NCBI RefSeq assembly: GCF_001550135.1
Contig: NZ_LRUE01000024.1
Coordinates: 310,001 to 374,000 of the forward strand
Length of the DNA: 64,000 bases
Origin: Pseudoalteromonas shioyasakiensis
GTDB taxonomy: Bacteria; Pseudomonadota; Gammaproteobacteria; Enterobacterales; Alteromonadaceae
Reading direction: 5' to 3'
A model generated the notes under the pieces. It was not told where the DNA came from. It saw only the letters and a list, made by a program, of their open reading frames with translations, and searched no databases. Below are positions 53,563 to 62,167 of the stretch, in pieces. A program made the translations under genes and the position numbers. Position 1 is the stretch's first letter. Every line of letters starts with the position of its first letter.

Positions 53563-54636
53563 CTATTGCTGCTGATCTAATAAATTGTATTTTTTCAAAT
53601 AGCCACGTAATTGATGATACGTTAATTCTAAGTGTTCTGCAGTTTTCTTTTGGTTAAATTGGCTATGTTCAAGCGCTTTTTTAATGACATCAATTTCAAA
53701 GTCGTTAGACAGCTGCTTTAAATTACAAGGAAATTGAATGTCGGGCTTATTAAGTGTTACAACGTCTTGATTTTGTGTCGTGGCGATAGGCGCAGCTTCT
53801 ACGTTTGCAACAGGGGCACTGCTAACTGCTGCTTTTACGCGCTGTTTAGGTCTAAACTTACTCGCGAATGGGTCTAAAATAATCTGGTGAACGGGAATAT
53901 GTTCGTTACCATGGCGATATAAGCTACGTTCAACCACATTCTTTAATTCACGAATATTACCTGGCCACTCATAAGATTGCAGCGTTTCGATGGCGCTACG
54001 CGTAAAGCCACTAAATAGCTCCCACTCAAGATCGCGAGCCATGTTAATTGCAAATTGTTCTGCCAATAACATGATATCTTCTTGGCGTTCACGCAGCGGG
54101 GGCAGGGTAATAACATCAAAGGCGAGGCGGTCGAGTAAGTCGCTTCTAAATTCGCCTTGCTCAGCTAGGGTTGGTAAGTCTTCATTGGTCGCACAGACTA
54201 AACGGGTATCGACTTTAACGGTTTGCTTACCACCAACGCGTTCAAATTCGCCGTATTCAATAACGCGTAGTAGTTTTTCTTGTACCATCGCCGAGGTATT
54301 GGCTAATTCATCAAGGAATAGCGTACCGCCATTAGCACGTTCAAAGCGGCCTTCGTGGCGTTTGCTAGCACCGGTGAATGCACCACTTTCATGACCAAAT
54401 AATTCGCTTTCGAGCAGGTTTTCGTTAAGCGCTGCACAGTTGAGCTTTATATAGTTTTGATCCCAACGCTTAGATAAAAAGTGCAAACGCGCAGCAATAA
54501 GTTCTTTACCCGTACCGCGCTCACCAATAATAAGAACTGGCTTTTCTAAACTGGCTAGTTGCGAAACTTGATCAAGTACACTTAAAAAACTGTCAGATTG
54601 GCCGAGTAAATTATCCTGCTGGCGAAATTGGCTCAT
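53563..54636 (-). CDS. pspF: Psp operon transcriptional activator PspF
   Basis: 357 residues. A sigma-54 activator with no N-terminal receiver: AAA+ domain from about 10 to 235 with Walker A GERGTGKE (38-45), GAFTGA (85-90) that contacts sigma-54, Walker B GGTLFLDEL, and a C-terminal Fis-type helix-turn-helix (IKKALEHSQFNQKKTAEHLELTYHQLRGYL). A linker of about 60 residues (265-320) makes it longer than E. coli PspF (325). PspA normally inhibits it. It is divergent from pspA and reads straight into sapA. Confidence 0.95.
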   Translation of the reverse strand: MSQFRQQDNLLGQSDSFLSVLDQVSQLASLEKPVLIIGERGTGKELIAARLHFLSKRWDQNYIKLNCAALNENLLESELFGHESGAFTGASKRHEGRFERANGGTLFLDELANTSAMVQEKLLRVIEYGEFERVGGKQTVKVDTRLVCATNEDLPTLAEQGEFRSDLLDRLAFDVITLPPLRERQEDIMLLAEQFAINMARDLEWELFSGFTRSAIETLQSYEWPGNIRELKNVVERSLYRHGNEHIPVHQIILDPFASKFRPKQRVKAAVSSAPVANVEAAPIATTQNQDVVTLNKPDIQFPCNLKQLSNDFEIDVIKKALEHSQFNQKKTAEHLELTYHQLRGYLKKYNLLDQQQ

Positions 54637-54692
54637 ATTCCCTAACTCTTAGTCATTTTTACTAAGATCTAGTGTATTTCATTATCTATGAG

Positions 54693-54718
54693 AACTAAAG
54701 AAATTTATAAATTTAGTT
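54693..54718. promoter_or_regulatory. Palindrome upstream of pspA, candidate PspF binding site
   Basis: AACTAAA (54693-54699) and TTTAGTT (54712-54718) are inverted, with a second AAATTT/AAATTT palindrome between them. It lies about 45-70 bases upstream of the sigma-54 promoter and 57 bases before pspF, a fair place for an upstream activating sequence. Assignment to PspF is inference. Confidence 0.45.
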
Positions 54719-54760
54719 TAACTGTTTGAATATATTGAGTTATTCTAGGTTTATAAAAGT

Positions 54761-54775
54761 TGGCAAGCATATTGA
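54761..54775 (+). promoter_or_regulatory. Sigma-54 promoter of pspABC
   Basis: TGGCAAGCATATTGA has the -24 GG and a -12 GA separated by 10 bases and closely follows the E. coli pspA promoter (TGGCACGCAAATTGT). Transcription would start near 54787, and the pspA ATG is at 54825. Confidence 0.75.
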
Positions 54776-54824
54776 TACTAGATATACCAACTGATTAAGT
54801 TAAAACACCAAAGAGGTAAATGTT

Positions 54825-55487
54825 ATGGGAATTTTTTCACGTTTTGCAGACATCGTTAATTCTAATATCAATGCCATCTTAGATAAAGCAGAAGACCCAG
54901 AAAAAATGGTTCGCCTGATCATCCAAGAGATGGAAGATACATTAGTAGAAGTTCGCTCTACATCAGCAAAAACACTTGCTGAGAAAAAAGAGCTAGTACG
55001 TCGCGTTGAAACTTTAAAAGTTCAAGTTGCAGACTGGCAAGAAAAAGCTGAATTAGCACTAAATAAAGACCGTGATGATTTAGCACGTGCAGCACTGATT
55101 GAAAAGCAAAAGTCAGCAGATGCAGTCGCAGCGGTTGAAACTGAGCTTGAGCATGTAGAGTCTCACATCGAGAAACTACAGCAAGAAGTCAGCACGTTAC
55201 AAGAGAAGCTAGCTGATGCAAAAGCGCGTCAAAAAGCAATCATCTTACGTCAACGCTCTGCTGAGTCACGTCTTGAAGTTAAAAAAGCACTCGACAGCTC
55301 TAAAGTTGAAGACGCTTTAAACCGCTTCGAACGTTACGAAACTAAGATCGATGGTCTAGAATCACAAATAGAATCTTATGATCTTGGTAAAAAATCATTA
55401 GCTGACGAAATTGCTGGTCTTCAGCAAGACGAAAAGATTGATGATGAGCTAGCTGAGCTTAAGAAAAAACTAGCAGATAAAAAATAA
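54825..55487 (+). CDS. pspA: Phage shock protein A
   Basis: 220 residues (E. coli 222), almost all coiled coil. The N-terminal amphipathic helix GIFSRFADIVNSNINAILDKAEDPEKM binds stressed membrane. PspA inhibits PspF and, when released, forms ESCRT-III-like assemblies that protect the inner membrane. AGAGGT lies upstream of the ATG. It is followed by a hairpin and pspB. Confidence 0.97.
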   Translation: MGIFSRFADIVNSNINAILDKAEDPEKMVRLIIQEMEDTLVEVRSTSAKTLAEKKELVRRVETLKVQVADWQEKAELALNKDRDDLARAALIEKQKSADAVAAVETELEHVESHIEKLQQEVSTLQEKLADAKARQKAIILRQRSAESRLEVKKALDSSKVEDALNRFERYETKIDGLESQIESYDLGKKSLADEIAGLQQDEKIDDELAELKKKLADKK

Positions 55488-55491
55488 TAAA

Positions 55492-55508
55492 TGGGGGCAT
55501 GTCCCCCA
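55492..55508 (+). repeat. Hairpin between pspA and pspB
   Basis: TGGGG and CCCCA arms (with extra G-C flanks) close around GCATGT. With no T-run it is probably an mRNA stabiliser or a partial terminator that favours pspA over pspBC. Confidence 0.45.
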
Positions 55509-55544
55509 ATGCTTAAACACATACCGGATTGACAGGAGAGTACC

Positions 55545-55778
55545 ATGTTCGACGCAGAAGTTTTGATGGCACCGATTATTGTTTTTATGGTGGTTGTTGC
55601 CCCACTTTGGCTAATTTTACATTACCGTAGTAAAAAACAAGTGAGCCAAGGTTTAAGTGAACACGAGCACCGCCAATTATTAGAGCTTGCACAAAAAGCA
55701 GATAAAATGGCAGAGCGTGTTGAAACATTAGAAGCCTTACTTGACCAAGAGGCTCCGCAGTGGAGACGTAAAGTATGA
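55545..55778 (+). CDS. pspB: Phage shock protein B
   Basis: 77 residues (E. coli 74). One membrane helix at about 5-26 and a cytoplasmic coiled-coil tail with the leucine pattern LLELAQKADKMAERVETLEALLD. With PspC it senses membrane stress and draws PspA from PspF. GACAGGAG precedes the ATG. Four-base overlap with pspC. Confidence 0.95.
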   Translation: MFDAEVLMAPIIVFMVVVAPLWLILHYRSKKQVSQGLSEHEHRQLLELAQKADKMAERVETLEALLDQEAPQWRRKV

Positions 55779-56176
55779 GTACCAAACGCGAATTATTTAG
55801 AGACGCAGAGCGTGGCAAAATAGCAGGTGTGTGCGCAGGTATCAGCGATTACTTTAACATGGAGCTTTGGCTGGTACGTATTTTAGTCGTGACAGCAGTG
55901 CTATTATCAGGTGGTCCATTTATTGTTGTTGCTTACATTGCTGCTTGGTTTATTTTAGATAAAAAACCAGCAGAAAAAACAGAGAAAAGCACAGACAGCA
56001 TTCACCAAGACCCGCTTGAAGTAAAATTTAAAGTATGGCAAAAAGGGGAACCACCTCGCCGTGCATTGCAAGACTTAAAAGATCGTCTTGCACGAGTTGA
56101 TGGTCGTTTACAAGAGATGGAACGCTATGTCACATCAACAGAATTTACGGTTAGCCGTGAAATCAACAAACTTTAA
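55775..56176 (+). CDS. pspC: Phage shock protein C
   Basis: 133 residues. RDAERGKIAGVCAGISDYFNMELWLVRILVV is the PspC domain signature, leading into one membrane segment (about 34-66). A C-terminal coiled coil (about 95-133) follows. It is the partner of PspB. The frame starts inside the pspB stop region. Confidence 0.95.
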   Translation: MSTKRELFRDAERGKIAGVCAGISDYFNMELWLVRILVVTAVLLSGGPFIVVAYIAAWFILDKKPAEKTEKSTDSIHQDPLEVKFKVWQKGEPPRRALQDLKDRLARVDGRLQEMERYVTSTEFTVSREINKL

Positions 56177-56187
56177 AGGATATATAC

Positions 56188-56228
56188 GCACCTTGTTTGC
56201 ATCGTGATACCCAGCGCAAATAAGGTGC
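56188..56228 (+). repeat. Long hairpin between pspC and ycjX
   Basis: A 13-bp stem (GCACCTTGTTTGC with GCAAATAAGGTGC, one G-T wobble) closes a 15-base loop, ten bases before ycjX. No T-run follows. It would slow the ribosome or polymerase at the psp-ycj junction. Confidence 0.55.
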
Positions 56229-56238
56229 TAGACACTTT

Positions 56239-57651
56239 ATGAGCCAATCATTTGCAAAGAACACCTTTAATTCGTTAAAAAATAAAGCGGAAAAAGCCCT
56301 TCACCGTAGTTTAGATCAACACGTGAAATTAGCCGTTACAGGGTTAAGTGGCAGCGGTAAAACCGCTTTTATTACCGCCTTGGTTAAACATTTAACCAGC
56401 CAAGCTGACGATAAAAACTTACCTTTTTTTGATGTGATGCGCGAAAAGCGTCATATCGCCACAAAAATAGTGCCGCAGCAAGCACTGACAATACCGACAT
56501 TTGAATACACAAATGCATTATCAGCGTTATTACCTATTGAAGGTGAGCCTGCATGGCCTGCCTCTACCGAGCGTATAAATACGCTACGTTTAGCAATTAA
56601 ATACCAAAGTAATTCGGGGTTACGCGGTCATTTTGCACCGCAATCAACACTCTATTTAGACATTATTGATTACCCAGGTGAATGGCTACTTGATTTGCCA
56701 ATGCTAGAGCAATCATTTGCTGATTGGTGTGAATCACAATACTCACTCTTGCAGCAAACCGCACGCAACGAAAAAGCGAAGCCATTTTTAACAGCCCTTG
56801 CTGAACTTGATCTATCAGCCAGTGTTGATGAAAGCAAACTTGCTGATGTCGCTGCGCTTTATCAGCAGTTATTAGTGGGCCTTAAAAAAGACACCAAACT
56901 TGCCATGCTGCAACCTGGTCGCATGCTGATGCCAGGTGAGCTTAAAGGAGCGCCGCTACTACAGTTTTTTCCGGTTGCGAATGTGCCAGACGACATAATC
57001 GAAGGGTCCAATTTAGCGCATCTTAAAAAGCGCTATAAAGCCTATGTAAAAGAGGTTGTAAAACCTTTTTACGAGCAGCATTTTCGTCATTTTGACCGAC
57101 AAATTGTGCTAGTGGATGTGCTCAGTGCCTTGAATGAAGGAAGCGAAACCTTGCATGAGCAAAGTCGTGTTATTAACCAATTGCTGGCGCACTTTAATTA
57201 TGGTGAAGCAAGCTTCTTTAAGCGTTTGTTTAAACCAAACATCGACAAGCTACTGTTTGCGGCCAACAAGTCAGATCATATTAGTGCGCAATATCATAAA
57301 GATTTAGCGTTATTGCTTGATTCAATCGTGCATGACCAAACGAATCATTTAAAGTTCGAAGGCGTGCAAATCGAAACCATGGCAATGTCATCTATCTGCG
57401 CTACAGAGCCGCGCCAAGTGGCTGAGAAAGGCCAACAGTTAGCTTGTATTTATGGCAAGCCTTTAGGCGAGCAAGAATGGTTAACGTATTTACCGCCGCA
57501 GCCACCGTCACGCCTTCTCAACAAACAAGAGTGGCCAAAACAGGGCTTTGAGTTCTTATCGTTTTCGCCACTGCCATGCCCTGATAAACGGTTAAAGCAT
57601 ATTCGTTTAGATCATGTCATGCAGTACCTGATAGGAGATAAACTAACATGA
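56239..57651 (+). CDS. ycjX: YcjX family nucleotide-binding protein
   Basis: 470 residues (E. coli 465). P-loop GLSGSGKT at 35-42, FDVMREKRHIA and LDIIDYPGEWLLDLPML in the GTPase-like domain, and FAANKSDHI as a G4-like NKxD motif. YcjX-YcjF are part of the PspF regulon in E. coli. The biochemical role is not known. The stop overlaps the ycjF start by four bases. Confidence 0.94.
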   Translation: MSQSFAKNTFNSLKNKAEKALHRSLDQHVKLAVTGLSGSGKTAFITALVKHLTSQADDKNLPFFDVMREKRHIATKIVPQQALTIPTFEYTNALSALLPIEGEPAWPASTERINTLRLAIKYQSNSGLRGHFAPQSTLYLDIIDYPGEWLLDLPMLEQSFADWCESQYSLLQQTARNEKAKPFLTALAELDLSASVDESKLADVAALYQQLLVGLKKDTKLAMLQPGRMLMPGELKGAPLLQFFPVANVPDDIIEGSNLAHLKKRYKAYVKEVVKPFYEQHFRHFDRQIVLVDVLSALNEGSETLHEQSRVINQLLAHFNYGEASFFKRLFKPNIDKLLFAANKSDHISAQYHKDLALLLDSIVHDQTNHLKFEGVQIETMAMSSICATEPRQVAEKGQQLACIYGKPLGEQEWLTYLPPQPPSRLLNKQEWPKQGFEFLSFSPLPCPDKRLKHIRLDHVMQYLIGDKLT

Positions 57652-58682
57652 GTGAGCAACCAAAGGAGATGAACTTTCAGGCAGGTCGCCGTATTTCAAG
57701 CTCTGCAAGCAACGAAGCTCCTGCAGAGGAGTTAACAGTTGCTAAAGTGATAGAAAACGCCGAATTTATCGACACTGAAGAAGATCAGCAAGATAGCATA
57801 GAGCTTGAGCCTGTGTATAAAAAGTCGAAATGGCAAACCCTAAAAGGGGTGTTTGTTGTTAGCTTTTTAGCGTTAGTGTTACTTGAGTTTGCGATGTCAT
57901 TGTTTGTGACGTTTCAGCAATCAATTATTTTAGGTTCGCTGTATTTAACGGCTGTTCTCAGTGGTGTGCTACTGATTGCCCGTGTTATTTGGCGCGAGTA
58001 CCGTATGCTAAGAAGTTTGAAGCGTAATCAATTGCATCGCACAGAGGCCGACCGCTTACTTAATAGCGAGCAAGTAGGTGAAGCATTACCATGGCTAGAA
58101 AAGCTTAATAAACATCAAACGCTTACTGGGTTTGAAGAGTTTAAGCAACAAATAGCAAGTCACCATACCGATAAAGAAATCATGACCTTATACGCCGATA
58201 GCTTATTGGTAAGCCAAGATCAGCAAGCGAAAAAACTGATTAACCGTTTTGCCACTGAGTCTGGCTTATTGGTTGCGCTAAGCCCGTTGGCTTTAGTCGA
58301 TATGATGGCGGTGCTATGGCGTGGCACTAAGCTCATTGAGCAAATTGGCCGTATTTACGGTATTGGTTTTGGTTATGCAAGCCGTATTAAATTGTACCGC
58401 TTATTAGTGAAACAAGTATTGTTTGTTGGTAGTGCAGAGTTAGTTTCAGATTTAGCAGCAACGGCACTAAGCGCTGAATTACTCGGGAAATTGTCGGGCC
58501 GAGCAGCGCAAGGGCTAAGTGCTGGTATTTTTACCGCGCGTATAGGGTATAAAGCGATGGAGCTTAGTCGCCCGTTACCTCGCTTAGAGCATAAGCGCAG
58601 CTTGCTAAAAGAAACCGCCAATAGTATTGCCCGTAAAATTGCCTCACGTACGAGCGACAAAGAGACCGAAAATACAAAATGA
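57648..58682 (+). CDS. ycjF: YcjF family membrane protein (DUF697)
   Basis: 344 residues (E. coli 353). Two membrane helices at about 68-113, a soluble helical region, then a DUF697 domain from about 205 (GLLVALSPLALVDMMAVLWRGTKLIEQIGRIYGI, with more hydrophobic helices). It pairs with YcjX across a wide range of gammaproteobacteria. It ends the psp-ycj group; no clear terminator is visible. Confidence 0.92.
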   Translation: MSEQPKEMNFQAGRRISSSASNEAPAEELTVAKVIENAEFIDTEEDQQDSIELEPVYKKSKWQTLKGVFVVSFLALVLLEFAMSLFVTFQQSIILGSLYLTAVLSGVLLIARVIWREYRMLRSLKRNQLHRTEADRLLNSEQVGEALPWLEKLNKHQTLTGFEEFKQQIASHHTDKEIMTLYADSLLVSQDQQAKKLINRFATESGLLVALSPLALVDMMAVLWRGTKLIEQIGRIYGIGFGYASRIKLYRLLVKQVLFVGSAELVSDLAATALSAELLGKLSGRAAQGLSAGIFTARIGYKAMELSRPLPRLEHKRSLLKETANSIARKIASRTSDKETENTK

Positions 58683-58816
58683 CAACTTTTGTGTACAGTT
58701 AATAAAAACGGCTGAGTGATATTTAGCCATCTGAGCATCCGGCATGCTTGTGCATTGTGGGTATCTACGTTTTATTTATGAGTATGAAGTACTGATAATA
58801 AAAACGAGAACACACA

Positions 58817-59998
58817 ATGACTAAGCATCACTTACATACACAATGTATTCACGGTCCAGAAAAACCAAATGATCCACATGGCGCACTGAGTGCGCCACTT
58901 TACCAAACCTCTACCTTCTCTTTTGCTAATGCAGCCCAAGGTGCAGCCCGATTTGCCGGTGAAGAGCAGGGCTTTATTTATACCCGTTTGGGTAATCCGA
59001 CAACCCAAGAGCTAGAACAAAAAGTGGCTCAGTTAGAAAACTGTGAAGCAGCGGCTGCCACAGCGACCGGTATGGGGGCTGTGTCTGCGTCTGTGCTTAG
59101 CTTTTTACAACAAGGTGACCACCTAGTGGCATCAAGCGCGTTATACGGTTGTACTTTTGCATTTTTTGCTCACATGTTGCCGCGCTTTGGTATCGAAGTT
59201 ACTTTTGTTGATATGACCAACGAGGCTGAACTTCGCGGCGCGGTTAAAGCCAATTCAAAAATGATTTTTGCAGAAACGCCAATTAATCCGACCATGGCGG
59301 TGCTTGATCTAAGTTTGATTGCCGATGTTGCCAAACAGCATCAACTGATAAGCGTTATCGACAATACCTTCTTAACGCCTCTGCTCCAGCAACCTACCTC
59401 GTTTGGTATTGATATTGTGGTACACAGCGCAACTAAATACCTAAATGGCCATGGTGATGTGGTGGCTGGGCTTGTATGCGGCACAGAGGAGCATATCAAC
59501 CTAGTCAAAATGACGGTGCTAAAAGATATTGGTGCAACGATTAGTCCTCATGATGCATGGTTAATTAATCGCGGTTTAAAAACCCTTGCTGTACGCATGG
59601 AGCGCCACTGTGCAAGTGCACAAGTAGTTGCTGAATATTTAGAGCAACACCCGTTAGTAAGCCAAGTTTATTACCCTGGGCTTAAATCACATCCGGGTCA
59701 TCAATTTATTGGCTCACAGATGAAAGCCGCTGGTGGTGTTATTGCCTTTGAAATAAAAGGCAGCCTTAAAGATGGCGAAACATTTATAAATAACACCCAG
59801 CTTTGCACGCTTGCTGTCAGTTTAGGGGATGCAGAAACCCTCATTCAACATCCTGCATCGATGACACATTCGCCTTATACACCCGAAGAAAGAGCAGCTG
59901 CAGGGATCAGTGATGGCTTAATTCGATTATCAGTTGGTCTTGAGGATGTTAACGATATTATTAACGATCTTAAAGCTGCATTTACATTCGTTGGTTAG
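58817..59998 (+). CDS. megL: Methionine gamma-lyase
   Basis: 393 residues. A PLP enzyme of the Cys/Met metabolism family; the PLP lysine is K207 (SATKYLNGHGD). Cys112 in LYGCTFAFF, beside catalytic Tyr110, corresponds to the cysteine that marks methionine gamma-lyases rather than cystathionine enzymes. The expected reaction is methionine to methanethiol, ammonia and 2-oxobutyrate. ENCEAAAATATGMGA and DNTFLTPLLQQP are family motifs. A TyrR-like box starts two bases after the stop. Confidence 0.88.
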   Translation: MTKHHLHTQCIHGPEKPNDPHGALSAPLYQTSTFSFANAAQGAARFAGEEQGFIYTRLGNPTTQELEQKVAQLENCEAAAATATGMGAVSASVLSFLQQGDHLVASSALYGCTFAFFAHMLPRFGIEVTFVDMTNEAELRGAVKANSKMIFAETPINPTMAVLDLSLIADVAKQHQLISVIDNTFLTPLLQQPTSFGIDIVVHSATKYLNGHGDVVAGLVCGTEEHINLVKMTVLKDIGATISPHDAWLINRGLKTLAVRMERHCASAQVVAEYLEQHPLVSQVYYPGLKSHPGHQFIGSQMKAAGGVIAFEIKGSLKDGETFINNTQLCTLAVSLGDAETLIQHPASMTHSPYTPEERAAAGISDGLIRLSVGLEDVNDIINDLKAAFTFVG

Positions 59999-60000
59999 GT

Positions 60001-60018
60001 TGTAATTTTAAGTTTACG
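60001..60018. promoter_or_regulatory. TyrR/PhhR-like box 1
   Basis: TGTAAT, six bases, TTTACG: one mismatch per half to the TyrR consensus TGTAAA-N6-TTTACA. It lies just after megL and 207 bases before phhA. Confidence 0.6.
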
Positions 60019-60075
60019 ACAAAGGCTGGTTTTAACCCTTTAAAAACGTGGTCTGTAAACTTTTTGATCTTTTAG

Positions 60076-60093
60076 TGTAATTTTATGTTTACG
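60076..60093. promoter_or_regulatory. TyrR/PhhR-like box 2
   Basis: TGTAATTTTATGTTTACG differs at one position from box 1 and has the same TGTAA-N7-TTTAC symmetry. It lies 132 bases before phhA. Two copies at a spacing of 75 bases suggest cooperative binding by a TyrR-family activator. Confidence 0.65.
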
Positions 60094-60097
60094 TTAG

Positions 60098-60126
60098 GGC
60101 TGTTTCTGCAAACCTTAGAAACAGCC
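60098..60126 (+). terminator. Hairpin between TyrR-like box 2 and phhA
   Basis: GGCTGTTTCT pairs perfectly with AGAAACAGCC over 10 bases around a 9-base loop, followed by TTAACTATT. It may end megL transcripts; the T-run is weak. Confidence 0.5.
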
Positions 60127-60224
60127 TTAACTATTAAAATTTCGCTTACTTTTACATAGTATCGGCTTAACAAGTTAATGAGATTCTGATCAATGCTGAT
60201 CAAGATTTAACGAAGAAGGTTATT

Positions 60225-61022
60225 ATGGCTAAAGCAAGTAATTACACCTCCAAGCAACCTGATGAAAATGGGGTTATCCATTGGAGCGAAGAAGAAAATA
60301 AAATATGGTCTGAGCTAGTTGCTCGCCAACTCGCTTGCATAGAAGGTAAAGCCTGTGATGAATATTTAGCAGGCCTTAAGAAAATTAATTTACCAACAGA
60401 TCGTATTCCACAACTTAGTGAACTCAACGAAGTGCTACTCGAAACAACGGGCTGGCAAGTTGCGCCTGTTCCGGCACTGATCGATTTTGATGAGTTCTTT
60501 CGATTACTAGCAAACAAGCAGTTCCCAGTAGCGACTTTTATTCGCAGCCGAGAAGAGTTTGACTACTTACAAGAGCCAGATATCTTCCACGAGATTTTTG
60601 GTCATTGTGCGATGCTTACCAACCCAGCATTTGCTGAGTTTACACACAAATATGGTCAGTTAGGTTATGCCGCTGAAAAGAAAGATCGTGTTTATTTAGC
60701 ACGCCTTTACTGGTTTACTGTTGAGTTTGGTTTAATGCAAACCGAACAAGGTCTGCGAATTTATGGTGGTGGTATTTTATCAAGCCCAGGCGAAACACAA
60801 TACGTGTACTCAGATAAGCCAGAAATCAATGCGATGAACGTGCTTGATGTATTACGTACACCTTATCGTATTGATATTATGCAGCCTGTGTACTACACCA
60901 TTAACTCAATCAATGACTTATTTGATATTTCACAAATGGATATCATGTCGCTGGTGAGTAAAGCAAAAGAATTAGGGCTACATGAGCCAAAGTTTCCTCC
61001 TAAAGAAAAATTAGCAAGTTAA
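60225..61022 (+). CDS. phhA: Phenylalanine 4-monooxygenase
   Basis: 265 residues, the size of bacterial PhhA. It hydroxylates phenylalanine to tyrosine with oxygen and tetrahydropterin. The iron ligands are visible: His122 and His127 (FHEIFGH) and Glu167 (FTVEFGL). SSPGETQYVYSD is the conserved pterin-side region. AAGAAGG precedes the ATG. phhB follows after nine bases. Control by a TyrR-type regulator is likely from the two upstream boxes. Confidence 0.96.
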   Translation: MAKASNYTSKQPDENGVIHWSEEENKIWSELVARQLACIEGKACDEYLAGLKKINLPTDRIPQLSELNEVLLETTGWQVAPVPALIDFDEFFRLLANKQFPVATFIRSREEFDYLQEPDIFHEIFGHCAMLTNPAFAEFTHKYGQLGYAAEKKDRVYLARLYWFTVEFGLMQTEQGLRIYGGGILSSPGETQYVYSDKPEINAMNVLDVLRTPYRIDIMQPVYYTINSINDLFDISQMDIMSLVSKAKELGLHEPKFPPKEKLAS

Positions 61023-61031
61023 GGATTTATA

Positions 61032-61376
61032 ATGTCTTCATTAAGCACACAAAAGTGTGAAGCGTGTCGTGCGGATGCGCCTAAAGTATCTGATGCTGAA
61101 TTAGCAGAATTGATCAAAATGATCCCAGACTGGGTTCCTGAAGTGCGCGACGGCATTATGCAATTAGAGCGTGTTTACAAGTTTAAAAACTTCAAGCAAG
61201 CACTTGAGTTCACTAATAAAGTGGGCGATATGGCTGAAGAAGAAGGTCACCACCCAGGCCTGTTAACCGAGTGGGGCAAAGTAACCGTTACTTGGTGGAG
61301 CCACTCTATCAAAGGGTTACACAAAAATGATTTTATCTGTGCTGCTAAAACAGACGATGTATTCGCTGCACTGTAA
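61032..61376 (+). CDS. phhB: Pterin-4a-carbinolamine dehydratase
   Basis: 114 residues. It dehydrates the carbinolamine formed by PhhA so that the pterin cofactor can be recycled. EEEGHHPGLLTEWGKVTVTWWSHSIKGLHKNDF contains the active-site His-His pair. It is a two-gene operon with phhA, closed by a terminator. Confidence 0.96.
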   Translation: MSSLSTQKCEACRADAPKVSDAELAELIKMIPDWVPEVRDGIMQLERVYKFKNFKQALEFTNKVGDMAEEEGHHPGLLTEWGKVTVTWWSHSIKGLHKNDFICAAKTDDVFAAL

Positions 61377-61400
61377 ATTTTAAGTTCTGCCCAGAACGAT

Positions 61401-61430
61401 AAAAGGCGTAACCTCAGGTTGCGCCTTTTT
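61401..61430 (+). terminator. Intrinsic terminator after phhB
   Basis: AAAAGGCG-AACC pairs with GGTT-CGCCTTTT around TCA with one mismatch, followed by T-rich sequence. Confidence 0.8.
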
Positions 61431-61496
61431 GCTTTTTTAGAGCCCAAGAATTAACATTAGGCTCTTATCTATGCGAGAACACTAGAAAAGTAAATA

Positions 61497-62066
61497 ATGA
61501 AAAACAAAGCGCTTATTCTGCCATTCCTACTCATTTTGCTGCCCTTAATTGATAGCTTGTTTATCCCGCAAACATTTGGCATTCAATGGCATAGCCCTAA
61601 GCTGATGTATCAAATAGGCGTAGCACTGATGATTGTAAAGCTAACTATGGTTGCCATTGGGCTTTGGTTATTACTCAAAGCAAAGCGCCTTTATATGGAA
61701 GCTAGTAAATCGACTCGTATTGTTAAATTTTCAGTATTTTTACTCGGCGGCTTACAAGTGGTGATAATGACAGCAATATGCTTTTGGTATTTAGTAGCGG
61801 GCACGCAAGCGAAACATTTTATGCTGCAAGACAACATTGCTGTATTTACCGCTGATTATGGCGTATTTGCACCGGTACATCATGAGTTCTCATTTATATG
61901 CTTTGATGCCAATGGTTTTTACCACATGCAACCAATTGCTCAGCTTCCTTGGCTCGGAACCTTTACCTTTACTAGCCAAGATTCACGTTTGATCATTCAA
62001 CATAAAAACCAAAGTGGCGCGAATACTCAAGAAATTTCATTAAAAGGGTTTGGCTGTTTGCTGTGA
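61497..62066 (+). CDS. Unknown membrane protein, three helices
   Basis: 189 residues, no family recognised. Hydrophobic helices at about 4-24, 38-63 and 78-100 are followed by a mostly beta-like soluble domain (about 105-189: FTADYGVFAPVHHEFSFICFDANGFYHM...), probably periplasmic. Two cysteines (C134 and C187) could pair. The start has no strong ribosome site. It may overlap the next frame by a few bases only if that gene uses its upstream start. No function is proposed. Confidence 0.6.
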   Translation: MKNKALILPFLLILLPLIDSLFIPQTFGIQWHSPKLMYQIGVALMIVKLTMVAIGLWLLLKAKRLYMEASKSTRIVKFSVFLLGGLQVVIMTAICFWYLVAGTQAKHFMLQDNIAVFTADYGVFAPVHHEFSFICFDANGFYHMQPIAQLPWLGTFTFTSQDSRLIIQHKNQSGANTQEISLKGFGCLL

Positions 62067-62167
62067 GAGCTGTTGGCCTTGTGAAAGGAGGCTGCGATTA
62101 TAAGTGGTTTTCTGAATACTTGCTCTGCAGAAGCCATTATCAGCCATTTTTAAATCATGATTGTGAC

